Shown here in pieces: positions 14,901-21,050 of a stretch of DNA of 25,388 nt (position 1 is its first letter; the number at the start of each line of letters is the position of its first letter). The notes beneath the pieces are model-generated. The model saw only the letters and a program-made list of their open reading frames with translations, was not told the DNA's origin and searched no databases. The translations under genes were made by a program, and so were the position numbers. The stretch spans positions 1-25,388 of IMG/VR virus record IMGVR_UViG_3300037963_001944. One strand, written 5' to 3'. This DNA is from a virus.

Positions 14901-16878
14901 CAACTCTTTGCGGTTTGGCCTCAAAATATTTTTTTGGAGTATATTGAGCTTGCCGTTCAAACTTTAAAATATCTTGAGTTGTTTTTTCTATTTGTTCTTC
15001 TAAGTTACTTTTATTTATAGGAGCGCGGCTTCCACCCAGTATAAAAGAGGTAAGACTAGAGCCTTCTGCCATGTCCGACAAACTGCTATAGCTACGGCGC
15101 ACATAGTCTCTTACAGCATCGACATCCGGTGCCAACTGTGCGGCTTTGTTAAGAAACTCAGTTCTAAGTGCTTTGGGAATCGGTAAATTTTCTAAAATCT
15201 CTTCTGTAGCTTCTTGAAAATGTGTCACTGAAGTTGATCGGAGTTGTTCTGGATAAACCGGGCTAACCCCGGCCCCGTAGTTTTTTTCTCTAAGTAAACG
15301 CGGCATACCTTCGGGGGTATCTGCATATTTTTTGGCCGCTACATTACTGGGCAACGATCTAGCCGTTCGTGCAAACATAGGTCCCGGGGCAGTGCTTTCA
15401 GTGCCACCTTCTCCTAATCGAAGGTCGTCTGCTCTCATAGCATTTACTAAGTTCTCTGGGGTTGCGTCAATTACTTTTGGCTTACCATCTTCGTAAATTT
15501 CTACATATTCTCGGGGTTGTCCTTTTTCATCTGTTTCGACATACCGACTCTTGAAGTTTTTTAGCCACTTCTTGTATTTTTCTTGTAACGCCGGGTTGCC
15601 TTCTAAAGGCTCGGATAAAAATCTAACAATCTCTGCTCTTGCATCGGAAGAACTATCTATATTGTCGTCTATAACTTTTAAGGCATTATTTGTTAACTCA
15701 GCGTCATACGTGTCTGATGCCAACCGGTCAGGAACCCTTAAAGATAAATTGTTTACTTCATCAAACCCCTCGTCTTTTAAAAACTTGTAAATAATAAGAG
15801 GGTTTTCTTTTTCATTTAAAAAATAACTGATAGGTCTTAAACCCGGGGCTTTGCCCGTGTAATGTTTCCCAACGTCTTCTATAAAGCCTGCTTGCGCGTA
15901 CCAAAGATTAGAATTTGTGTGGTCCGCAATAGACTGTAGGAAGCCAAAATCTTCGTTTAGGGTAGCTACTCGTTTTTCAGGATCTTCTAATAAACGAGTA
16001 AAAGTAGGCGGGTGCCTCGGGGTATAAGCGTCTGCACTAAAAATAACGTTTTGTGGATTAGTTGCCGGGTCAAAAGCTTCCTGCTTTCCAACCAGAATAA
16101 TGTCCCCAAAACCCGCTGCTTTTTCAGTTTCACGGGCTATAGCCAGACTAGGGGAGATTAATCCGTCTTTTTCTAACGCAGCGAACAACTCCTCTTCTTC
16201 TAACTCATGGGTAAACAATAAGTCTTTCTGGCTTCCTGACTCATCAAACCGGGGCGCAGGAGGATCTTTAAGATCAATTCGCATGTCCCCAAACCCCTCC
16301 AACACAATCCTGTTGGGTCCAGCTCCTAGTGCCACACCATCGTCAACACCTTTTAAAGCAATTGCTGTACCTAATGCAGGGGGCGCAGTAGAACCCAACA
16401 ACACATCGGAGGCGCGGTATTCTTCCCCGGTTTCCGGGTCCCGGGTTCCATAGACGCCGCGTGTGTACGCATCCATAGACCCTTTCATCTGACGCTCTAT
16501 GGCTTCTGGTAACTGTTTTACCATCTCAGCCGCTTCTGCTCTTTTTTCCGGATCTGTTAAAAGATCACTGGCATAATCGACCCCGGTCCGTAGGGCGCGG
16601 TACGCAGGCATGTATTCCAGACCAAACTCTGGGTCTCCATACTGCCCCGGCGTAAACTGCCGTTCCTGCTCTTGTTCCATTTGACCTGTTATAGGATTGA
16701 AAACAGGTCGGGGATCTCCGTAAGTAATTTTGGAGGGCTGTAAAATTTCTTGTCTTGTGGGACGGAAAAAACTTCCTACTTGTCCAAGTAGACCGTCATA
16801 CTCTGCGTCAGGTTTTCCGTAGGCGTATTCTCTTTCCGCCGCAAGTAACTCAGCAGGGCTAAGTTCTTGTTCAGCCAT
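11968..16878 (-). CDS. Giant polyvalent-like phage protein (1636 aa)
   Basis: The longest gene in the window, between terL and portal, overlapping terL by 8 bases. Residues ~241-290 (ISPSLAIARETEKAAGFGDI through IFSADAYTPRHPP) and ~655-722 (KPQRVVRMDEFAGAIVPTYA, then a FSI ending) resemble modules I know from large polyvalent proteins of phages and conjugative elements. At ~745-820 there is a low-complexity Gly-rich segment (FADGGMV). At ~888-972 lies a Thr/Glu tract with eight EPV(I/V) units. The rest is acidic and mostly disordered, ending in a Gly-rich tail (GGGGTGPGGGMAEGGP, ~1570-1590). Such proteins are often injected with DNA or packed in the head; that is inference. No catalytic motif is certain. 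Confidence 0.75.
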   Translation of the reverse strand: MAEQELSPAELLAAEREYAYGKPDAEYDGLLGQVGSFFRPTRQEILQPSKITYGDPRPVFNPITGQMEQEQERQFTPGQYGDPEFGLEYMPAYRALRTGVDYASDLLTDPEKRAEAAEMVKQLPEAIERQMKGSMDAYTRGVYGTRDPETGEEYRASDVLLGSTAPPALGTAIALKGVDDGVALGAGPNRIVLEGFGDMRIDLKDPPAPRFDESGSQKDLLFTHELEEEELFAALEKDGLISPSLAIARETEKAAGFGDIILVGKQEAFDPATNPQNVIFSADAYTPRHPPTFTRLLEDPEKRVATLNEDFGFLQSIADHTNSNLWYAQAGFIEDVGKHYTGKAPGLRPISYFLNEKENPLIIYKFLKDEGFDEVNNLSLRVPDRLASDTYDAELTNNALKVIDDNIDSSSDARAEIVRFLSEPLEGNPALQEKYKKWLKNFKSRYVETDEKGQPREYVEIYEDGKPKVIDATPENLVNAMRADDLRLGEGGTESTAPGPMFARTARSLPSNVAAKKYADTPEGMPRLLREKNYGAGVSPVYPEQLRSTSVTHFQEATEEILENLPIPKALRTEFLNKAAQLAPDVDAVRDYVRRSYSSLSDMAEGSSLTSFILGGSRAPINKSNLEEQIEKTTQDILKFERQAQYTPKKYFEAKPQRVVRMDEFAGAIVPTYASEELIDALKAKGLKVVKYNRTADPRDEERTRASVVDAKQQFRDEMFSISGDGGLTAATLGAMEEPEEETNNNFADGGMVNSMNRFPQTGPLARQPFSRETMAPPSMDFFLPSIGTQITVPTFAQMGGGIGSFAGLPNFTGRVYAQDEEEDVVPTTTATVQETTMPAGLNPLQQKLVASGDLQLEDLGYPKNTVKGTDPTVTSVFQTTTPAEDLIETTTETTTEPVITTTTEPVIETTTEPVITTTTEPVIATTTTEPVIETTTESLTPFETTTETTTEPVIETTTEPVITTTTEPVVDTSPLVVTEPLASEELATTTEGEPVSLVPSPTAEDVPMFTVQDQPDAPDEQPFVPITGVSPDLSVNQYLDTTYQTGYPTTQGMEIKESLIPGQEYSAERLAAGEMIDVIKPDLGSGAELPSVDFSNIGFGTEEEVETELYEKPEVGMTSAETMDVDAYNLYMKRPEMTQGQPVNWKTAGEGLADFVNNPLRALSDIPIQVADRIWSNRPAFILATYARDEDGNLLRNENGEYYRRDGLGTLINRILDKIDDGRSNRFFREYNEETGQLEGENWLQRLLGTQEGTDVSDKTEDGQRNFRTMLMDGLTAGLQMMNPLNLFRSPETNQEFEQTPAYTLADGTPIYTYSDVLIDADKYQQHLDVLDKADNAMDRAVAEIVGLVDDSAWQKMSIEERQKYVTDTLPGYIEGKLEGSPEFQLLKSSGALDELIENEIPVEQWSQYTKEWAANMLGKLERAVEVRGDVARARGRDELGTRIGSIDAPGSGFSTFSGATGGRYLGPGGDFFPDRISGSGRLPAAGGSWGGLNPFFETPQPGDPMYADFLMDTMGPSKNIQNEIQAMVDRDLPFVQVTDGQGNGYLINKETGDIMYGPFPVDSTNTGGGGTGPGGGMAEGGPVVRNVGEAEGIAGLFENMMGPGRVDETERVYEYPGGTVTERVSRGSFNLRTG
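13963..14217 (-). repeat. In-frame repeat: EPVI plus Thr-tract units
   Basis: Within the giant protein, units of the form TTTEPVI(T/E/A)TT occur eight times, interrupted once by SLTPFE. At the DNA level the copies are imperfect and use mixed codons, so the repeat is old or under amino-acid-level selection. It may act as a flexible, highly acidic/threonine-rich spacer between the N-terminal modules and the C-terminal part. Confidence 0.8.
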
Positions 16879-18343
16879 AGTACGCGCTTGCCGCTATGTT
16901 CATACTACCCTCGCCTTCTTCCCAGTCGTCCGTGGGAATTTGTACAAAATTACCCTGACGATAACGCATCAGGGCCTGTGTCAAGCTGTCTACCAAGTCG
17001 TCGTGGGTGCCGTTGGGAAAAGCTGCACATTCTTCAATGACATCTTCAGCCCACCGCTCCTCCGGTGCCCAGATCATACCCGCTTCAAATAGCGGAGAAA
17101 TCGAATGCACTCTTGACAGTTTATCGTTTCCTCTGCTAGGCGTAAAGTTTACCACAGGTATTCCCATGTTACGCAACTCATGCGTGAGCGGCATTCCAGA
17201 GGCTTTTGCCTCGATTATGACCGTTTCGGGGTCCCAGAACTTGTACTGGTCCATGGCAATTTCTTTTAGTTCAGGAAAATCCCACCGACCCTTCTGTGCA
17301 TCCAGCAATATCAGGTTAGGCTGACCCCCTATTTCCATGGGATAGAACACCCCCCACGTGGTAATAGCAGAAAAGTCGGCTGTTTCGCGCTTCGAGAACG
17401 CCGTATCGTAGCTCTGGATAACATATTGCAGGTTAGGAACCTCGGCTTTATCCCATACTTTCCACCATTCGCGCTTCAAAATAGACAGTTCTTCCGCTGT
17501 CGGGTCCTGTTGGTACTGGGCATTCCACTGGTACGCGGGCACTGATGCCTTAACCTGCTCTAATTCCTCCCTTTTCCAGAATTCAGGCCAAGTTGGCTCT
17601 CCAGACGGCAAAATAGCCGGTAATTCGACCACCTCCCACTGGTCTGCCATCGGGTCCTTGGTCATTTGCCGGATCAGATTTCCCGTCATATCCTTCTCTG
17701 ACCACCGGGTTTGTACCAAAACGATAGATCCCCCCGGCTGTAAACGCTGTCTGGGACCCGCTGTGTACCATTCCCACGCATTTTCAAAGCCACTGGCCGA
17801 CATGGCCGTCTGCTCCGAGTGCGGATCGTCAATGACAATCAAATCACCACCACGACCCGCTAGGTTTGAGCCTACACCCACCGCGTAGTACATCCCGCCA
17901 GACTTGGTGTCCCAGCGTCCGGACGCTTTACTGTCAACCGACAGCTCACAATCCTCGAAAATTTCCTGATATTCCTCGGTTTCCAGCAGATTTTTGACTT
18001 TTCGTCCGAAATTTACCGCAAGTTCCGTGGTGTGTGTCGCCTGAATGATTTTCATCGAAGGATTTCTCCCGATCATCCACGCCGGGAACAGATAACTAGC
18101 GAATTCGCTCTTCGTATGACGAGGCGGCATGTTGATAATCAGCCGTTTGATCTCGCCCCGCGCAATTTGTTCCAGCTTTTCTGCGATAATATAGTGGTGC
18201 CGCCCTGCAATGAACTCGGGCCACATGCTCTTAACAAAGGGTATAAATTCATCGTGACACGTCTCTACGCGCTCTAACTGCTTCAAACGCAGTTCAAGCT
18301 TCAATTTTTGTGTTTCGAGTTCCGTGCCGATAGGGAGGCTCAT
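16871..18343 (-). CDS. terL: Terminase large subunit (490 aa)
   Basis: ATPase plus nuclease that translocates genomic DNA into the procapsid and cuts it. The N-terminal ATPase domain has a Walker A-like motif (MPPRHTKSE, residues 72-80), Walker B (DLIVIDDPH, ~167-175), and a coupling-motif candidate (VLVQTRWSEKDMTGN, ~208-222). The C-terminal RNase H-like nuclease domain shows the acidic residues expected: D313 (SYDTAFSKRE), E378 (VIIEAKASG), and D448/D449 (NGTHDDLVDS). The length is normal for the family. It is followed by the giant polyvalent-like gene with an 8-base overlap. Confidence 0.95.
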   Translation of the reverse strand: MSLPIGTELETQKLKLELRLKQLERVETCHDEFIPFVKSMWPEFIAGRHHYIIAEKLEQIARGEIKRLIINMPPRHTKSEFASYLFPAWMIGRNPSMKIIQATHTTELAVNFGRKVKNLLETEEYQEIFEDCELSVDSKASGRWDTKSGGMYYAVGVGSNLAGRGGDLIVIDDPHSEQTAMSASGFENAWEWYTAGPRQRLQPGGSIVLVQTRWSEKDMTGNLIRQMTKDPMADQWEVVELPAILPSGEPTWPEFWKREELEQVKASVPAYQWNAQYQQDPTAEELSILKREWWKVWDKAEVPNLQYVIQSYDTAFSKRETADFSAITTWGVFYPMEIGGQPNLILLDAQKGRWDFPELKEIAMDQYKFWDPETVIIEAKASGMPLTHELRNMGIPVVNFTPSRGNDKLSRVHSISPLFEAGMIWAPEERWAEDVIEECAAFPNGTHDDLVDSLTQALMRYRQGNFVQIPTDDWEEGEGSMNIAASAYYG

Positions 18344-18351
18344 AGGGGACC

Positions 18352-18774
18352 CTAAACTAATGCCAAATACAAAGAATCATAGTCAATCGGCGCAGATAAA
18401 CTTAAAGAAGGTTCCGTTTTGTTTAGCCCAAATCGCACCAAATCAAAGATCTGGGGACCCTTGAACAAGAATACCGTGTAGTCCCGGGCCGTTTTGCCCA
18501 GCTTCTTGACCAGCACCCACACATTTGCTTCCGAATGCTTCACCGCAAACGCTACCTGATGCGGACTTAACTTGACCACATTGCCCTTGGATACCTTCAA
18601 TTCGATTAAATGAAAATTATTTTTTTCATCGCATAACAAAATATCCGGGATTCCCGGAGTACTGGCATTTTCAATGCGAGTCAAAATAACGTCGTTACGA
18701 GCTTTCAGGAGTCCCGACTTCAACTGACTCCAAAACTGGCTTTCCGGCTTCTGGCTCAAGCACCTCACCTTCAA
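18352..18774 (-). CDS. VRR-NUC-type nuclease (140 aa), non-ATG start
   Basis: A PD-(D/E)xK nuclease fold is indicated by LTRIENASTPGIPDILLCDE (the G-I-P-D motif, D44), then HLIELKVSKG (E58 and K60) and LSPHQVAFA (Q73): the D...ExK...Q pattern of VRR-NUC domains. Such phage nucleases probably act in recombination or packaging-related cleavage. The segment ESQFWSQLKSGL near the N-terminus fits the family. The first codon at 18774 is TTG; GTG at 18768 and TTG at 18759 are alternatives, all inside the terS coding region, so the start is uncertain. Up to 80 bases overlap terS in a different frame. Confidence 0.85.
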   Translation of the reverse strand: MKVRCLSQKPESQFWSQLKSGLLKARNDVILTRIENASTPGIPDILLCDEKNNFHLIELKVSKGNVVKLSPHQVAFAVKHSEANVWVLVKKLGKTARDYTVFLFKGPQIFDLVRFGLNKTEPSLSLSAPIDYDSLYLALV

Positions 18775-19264
18775 TAATCTTAGGCTCTTCCCCTAACTGA
18801 CGTTTGATATCCAAAATGGCTTTTTCTACATCGGCCTTGGACATGGAATCTATCGATCCGTGACGGATCTCGGAGCGTGACACGTACAAATCCGCAGCCT
18901 GACCACGACGGTACTCCGCTTGGACAGCAGCAGAGTAAGCTCCGTTCTCGATTGCTGCATCACGGATTCTCTGTAAATCTCTCACGTGCCGACCATAATC
19001 AACATTATACTTTTCGGCCAGCTCCTGACGCCGCTCTCTCACGGCTTTGACGACATGGGGGTTCAAACGGGGATTTAACAGCTCATAGGCTCTGGTGTGT
19101 GCAGACTTGGCCGCGTATCCCGCTTCAGCAGCTATTTCGCGGAGGGTCATTTCTCCCTCCTTTACGCAGACAAGGTTCACGAAATCCCATTGCTTCTTCG
19201 TTAGTCGCGTGTTCTCAGTCTTGCACGGGCGACCACGGGTCTCGACTACTGCATTTTCGGCCAT
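18695..19264 (-). CDS. terS: Terminase small subunit (189 aa)
   Basis: Recognises the packaging site on concatemeric DNA and hands it to TerL. Residues ~20-65 (LTKKQWDFVNLVCVKEGEMT, LREIAAEAGYAAKSAHTRAY) have the (L)T-x-K-Q-x-x-F-V plus helix-turn-helix pattern of phage small terminases. They are followed by a helical oligomerisation region (VVKAVRERRQELAEKYNVDY, ~75-95) and an acidic C-terminal tail. It starts the late block; the Shine-Dalgarno is weak. A probable promoter and a GC-rich repeat block, candidate packaging site, lie immediately upstream. Confidence 0.85.
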   Translation of the reverse strand: MAENAVVETRGRPCKTENTRLTKKQWDFVNLVCVKEGEMTLREIAAEAGYAAKSAHTRAYELLNPRLNPHVVKAVRERRQELAEKYNVDYGRHVRDLQRIRDAAIENGAYSAAVQAEYRRGQAADLYVSRSEIRHGSIDSMSKADVEKAILDIKRQLGEEPKIIEGEVLEPEAGKPVLESVEVGTPESS

Positions 19265-19296
19265 TTCTATACAAAAAATTACCTAAATTCGAGGCA

Positions 19297-19305
19297 AATA
19301 TAGCA
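19297..19305 (-). promoter_or_regulatory. Extended -10 promoter upstream of terS
   Basis: On the minus strand TGCTATATT gives an extended -10 (TGn plus TATATT, five of six consensus bases), placing a start site about 25 bases upstream of the terS ATG. The -35 is weak (GTTTCA at 17-base spacing), as is normal for extended -10 promoters. It is the best candidate for driving the packaging and head operon. Confidence 0.5.
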
Positions 19306-19755
19306 CATTTTTTTCAAAGTGAAACCTATATCGTTTTTTATGGGATTGTTTGCGTAAAACCTGCACCTTTACCCGAGTGGAGAAAAACACTCCGCGCTGG
19401 GAAATCCTCAAGAGCCCGCCTGCCCGATCCGGCGAAAATGACGCGCTCGGATCGAAGGGGTCCCAGCCGATCCGGGAGCTGCGGCCACGGCCCACGGCCC
19501 ATGGTGCGGGGCTTTCGGCGGTTTTTGTGTTCGCTGCGCTGTTGTTCCTGGGCATGGGATGATCTGCGATAAATCGCTGACCAGGCTAACTCGAAAAATT
19601 CGCGATCCGGGAGCTGGCCTCCTACCCGATCCGATCCGATCCGGGAGCTGCGGTCACCGATCCGGGAGCTGCGGCCCACGGTCCACGGTTCACGGGCCGG
19701 TAGGTTTTGGCTAGGGAGAGGGGGCCGCGGGGCGGCGTGTTTAACTGGGAAATCG
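19306..19755. other. GC-rich non-coding block between terS and the right arm
   Basis: About 450 bases without a convincing gene. Its open frames are short, low-complexity and lack ribosome sites. It is far richer in G+C than the flanking genes and contains direct repeats of GATCCGGGAGCTGCGG, runs of CCGATCC, and CACGG-type words (CACGGCCCACGG, CACGGTCCACGG). No hairpin terminator for the DUF6884-like gene is clear. The position beside terS suggests a packaging (pac or cos) region or a replication origin; neither can be decided here. Confidence 0.6.
19469..19674 (+). repeat. Direct repeats GATCCGGGAGCTGCGG (4 copies, one partial)
   Basis: Copies at 19469-19484, 19638-19653 and 19659-19674 are identical over 16 bases. 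One at 19604-19616 matches only the first 13 (GATCCGGGAGCTG). All face the same way, with spacings of about 135, 34 and 21 bases between starts. Copies 1 and 4 are followed by GGC-CACGG-type sequence. They form a directional array in the block next to terS. Confidence 0.9.
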
Positions 19756-20154
19756 TTAGGAATCGATCAGGGCAGCGAGTGCCCGGTAATGGTCGCCATT
19801 GCCGCGGTTCAATCCGATCAGCTCGTGCGGCTGCAGCTGCCCTAGTCGATCCGCCCAGCTCTTAACCACGTCCCGGTAAAGTTTGCCGCCGTAAACGTAA
19901 ACCGGCCCAGCTGGGAATGTCGCAGGCAATTGGTTTGCCAATTCTGCAGCCCGGGCACGATCCATTTTCTGGTCGTAGTCCGCGATTATTTCCGATCCGG
20001 AAATAAGCCCATGTTTTGCGCTTAGAACAAAAACCGACCAGCCGCGATCCTGCAGCTGCCGAGCAACCTTGAATTGTCGCGCTTGGTACAGGTCCAAAGC
20101 CCGGTGCGATCCGGTTAACTTGTTTGCGCTGCAGCTAATGATTAACGAGTTCAT
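19756..20154 (-). CDS. DUF6884-like protein (132 aa), probably leaderless
   Basis: MNSLIISCSANKLTGSHRAL, then VFVLSAKHGLISGSEIIADY, match the pattern of DUF6884/YaaA-like proteins: an N-terminal I-S-C-S-x-x-K-L, D-L-Y, and a central L-S-A-K-(H/Y)-G-L-(I/V). Their biochemical role is not established; a DNA- or nucleotide-related role has been suggested for related folds. The domain begins at residue 4, so the start at 20154 must be nearly right, yet no Shine-Dalgarno precedes it; a -10 and an operator do. The next upstream gene is separated by a terminator. Confidence 0.8.
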   Translation of the reverse strand: MNSLIISCSANKLTGSHRALDLYQARQFKVARQLQDRGWSVFVLSAKHGLISGSEIIADYDQKMDRARAAELANQLPATFPAGPVYVYGGKLYRDVVKSWADRLGQLQPHELIGLNRGNGDHYRALAALIDS

Positions 20155-20171
20155 ACGGGAATTATCGCATA
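20154..20171 (-). promoter_or_regulatory. Operator plus extended -10 at the start codon
   Basis: On the minus strand TATGCGA-TAAT-TCCCGTA matches the regulon operator (half-sites TATGSGA and TCSCATA, spacer 4). The same bases contain TGCGATAAT, an extended -10 with GATAAT at 20161-20166. A start site six or seven bases downstream would fall on the A of the ATG, giving a leaderless mRNA. A repressor bound here would block both transcription and the start codon region. Confidence 0.5.
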
Positions 20172-20210
20172 CTATTTCGGCGGCGGCTCGGGCAGCGACA
20201 AATAAAACCC

Positions 20211-20238
20211 AAAAAAAACCCGGGACATGCCCGGGCTT
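20211..20238 (-). terminator. Rho-independent terminator, CCCGGG stem
   Basis: On the minus strand AAGCCCGGG-CATGT-CCCGGG is followed by a run of eight Ts. It ends the two-gene unit 20256-20929 and isolates the DUF6884-like gene. Confidence 0.85.
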
Positions 20239-20255
20239 AATTGCGGCGGCTGCAG

Positions 20256-20735
20256 CTATTCGATCAACGCGGCATCGTTGAAACAAGTAACCGCCCGATC
20301 AACATCCAAACCGATCCATCCGCCACGGTCCGGGTCGACATATTGCAGCTTGCGCGGCTGCAGCTGAATGATCCGCCCATTGTGCGGCATAAAAACATCA
20401 ATCAAATCGACGCTCGGAATATCGCACAATCGCAGCCGGTGGCCGGCGGAATTTCTCGGCGTAAAAAACCGGTCGATAATTTCTTTGTAAGTTTTGGTAC
20501 TTTCGAGAACCGGGTAAATGTATAAAACTTCCCGCCCGGAGTTATCGCGCTGCAGGTCGCCAGTGGGATGACTCCATCGGGGATCGATTCCGGTTATTCG
20601 ATAGATCGGCAATGGCCATTCGACGTATTCAATCCGCCGGTCCTCGGTAGCAAAAATCAAAAGACAAAGATGCATCCGCGGACCTTTCACTTTCTCAGAT
20701 TTCATTGTCACGATATCGAGTTCTTTTTTGCTCAT
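20256..20735 (-). CDS. Hypothetical phage protein (159 aa)
   Basis: Start at 20735 (MSKKELDIVTMKSEKVKGPR) chosen because GGGGGA lies 3-4 bases upstream and the ATG overlaps the previous stop as ATGA. A start 11 codons earlier is possible. The protein has a beta-rich centre (YVEWPLPIYRITGIDPRWSH, VLYIYPVLESTKTYKEIIDR) and a C-terminal part with RIIQLQPRKLQYVDPDRGGW. No motif or family is recognised. It forms a two-gene unit with the upstream small zinc-binding-type protein. Confidence 0.65.
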   Translation of the reverse strand: MSKKELDIVTMKSEKVKGPRMHLCLLIFATEDRRIEYVEWPLPIYRITGIDPRWSHPTGDLQRDNSGREVLYIYPVLESTKTYKEIIDRFFTPRNSAGHRLRLCDIPSVDLIDVFMPHNGRIIQLQPRKLQYVDPDRGGWIGLDVDRAVTCFNDAALIE

Positions 20736-20929
20736 ATTTCCCCCCAGCCAGCTGATCTTAACCATGCATTGTCTGCGTCGGCGATAGCCTGCCGGCGTTC
20801 GCGCTGCGACTCGCAAGCTGGGCATAAAATCATGCCGCCATCAATTGAAGTAGAACCACACCGATACTCAACGATCCGATAATCCCAGCCGCTAGGAACG
20901 GCTATTTCGATTTTGTTTTTACACGTCAT
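20732..20929 (-). CDS. Small Cys-rich, putative zinc-ribbon protein (65 aa)
   Basis: Start at 20929 (MTCKNKIEIAVPSGWDYRIV) is set by the conserved leader CTAGTGAGGTT 7 bases upstream. Cysteines at YRCGS (residue ~24) and at ILCPACESQR (C-x2-C, ~37-40) with the N-terminal TCKN could bind one zinc. Small zinc-ribbon proteins are common early phage gene products that bind host proteins or DNA, but no target can be named. Confidence 0.65.
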   Translation of the reverse strand: MTCKNKIEIAVPSGWDYRIVEYRCGSTSIDGGMILCPACESQRERRQAIADADNAWLRSAGWGEI

Positions 20930-20936
20930 AAGTGCA

Positions 20937-20976
20937 AACCTCACTAGTTATTAAAAAGTATGCGATTTCTCGCATC
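20937..20976 (-). promoter_or_regulatory. Regulon operator and conserved leader
   Basis: The operator is at 20959-20976. On the minus strand it reads gATGCGA-GAAA-TCGCATA, half-sites with a four-base spacer and one mismatch. It runs directly into CTTTTTAATAACTAGTGAGG and TT, the shared leader ending in the Shine-Dalgarno. The promoter hexamers are not clear: TACTTT is the only -10 candidate in the position used at other sites and its -35 is poor. Confidence 0.5.
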
Positions 20977-21003
20977 CGGGAAGTATAGCCCTAAAGCGCA
21001 GGC

Positions 21004-21031
21004 AAAAAAAAGCCCGGGATTAACCGGGCTT
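21004..21031 (-). terminator. Rho-independent terminator after DUF932-like gene
   Basis: On the minus strand AGCCCGG-TTAATC-CCGGGCT forms a 7-bp stem followed by eight Ts. It ends the single-gene DUF932-like unit. Confidence 0.85.
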
Positions 21032-21050
21032 AGTCGCTGCAGCTGCGCGA

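Noticed and set aside
19283-19679. Several open frames in the GC-rich block near terS
   Set aside because: They are low complexity, use the repeat sequence, overlap in several frames and lack ribosome sites; none resembles a protein family.
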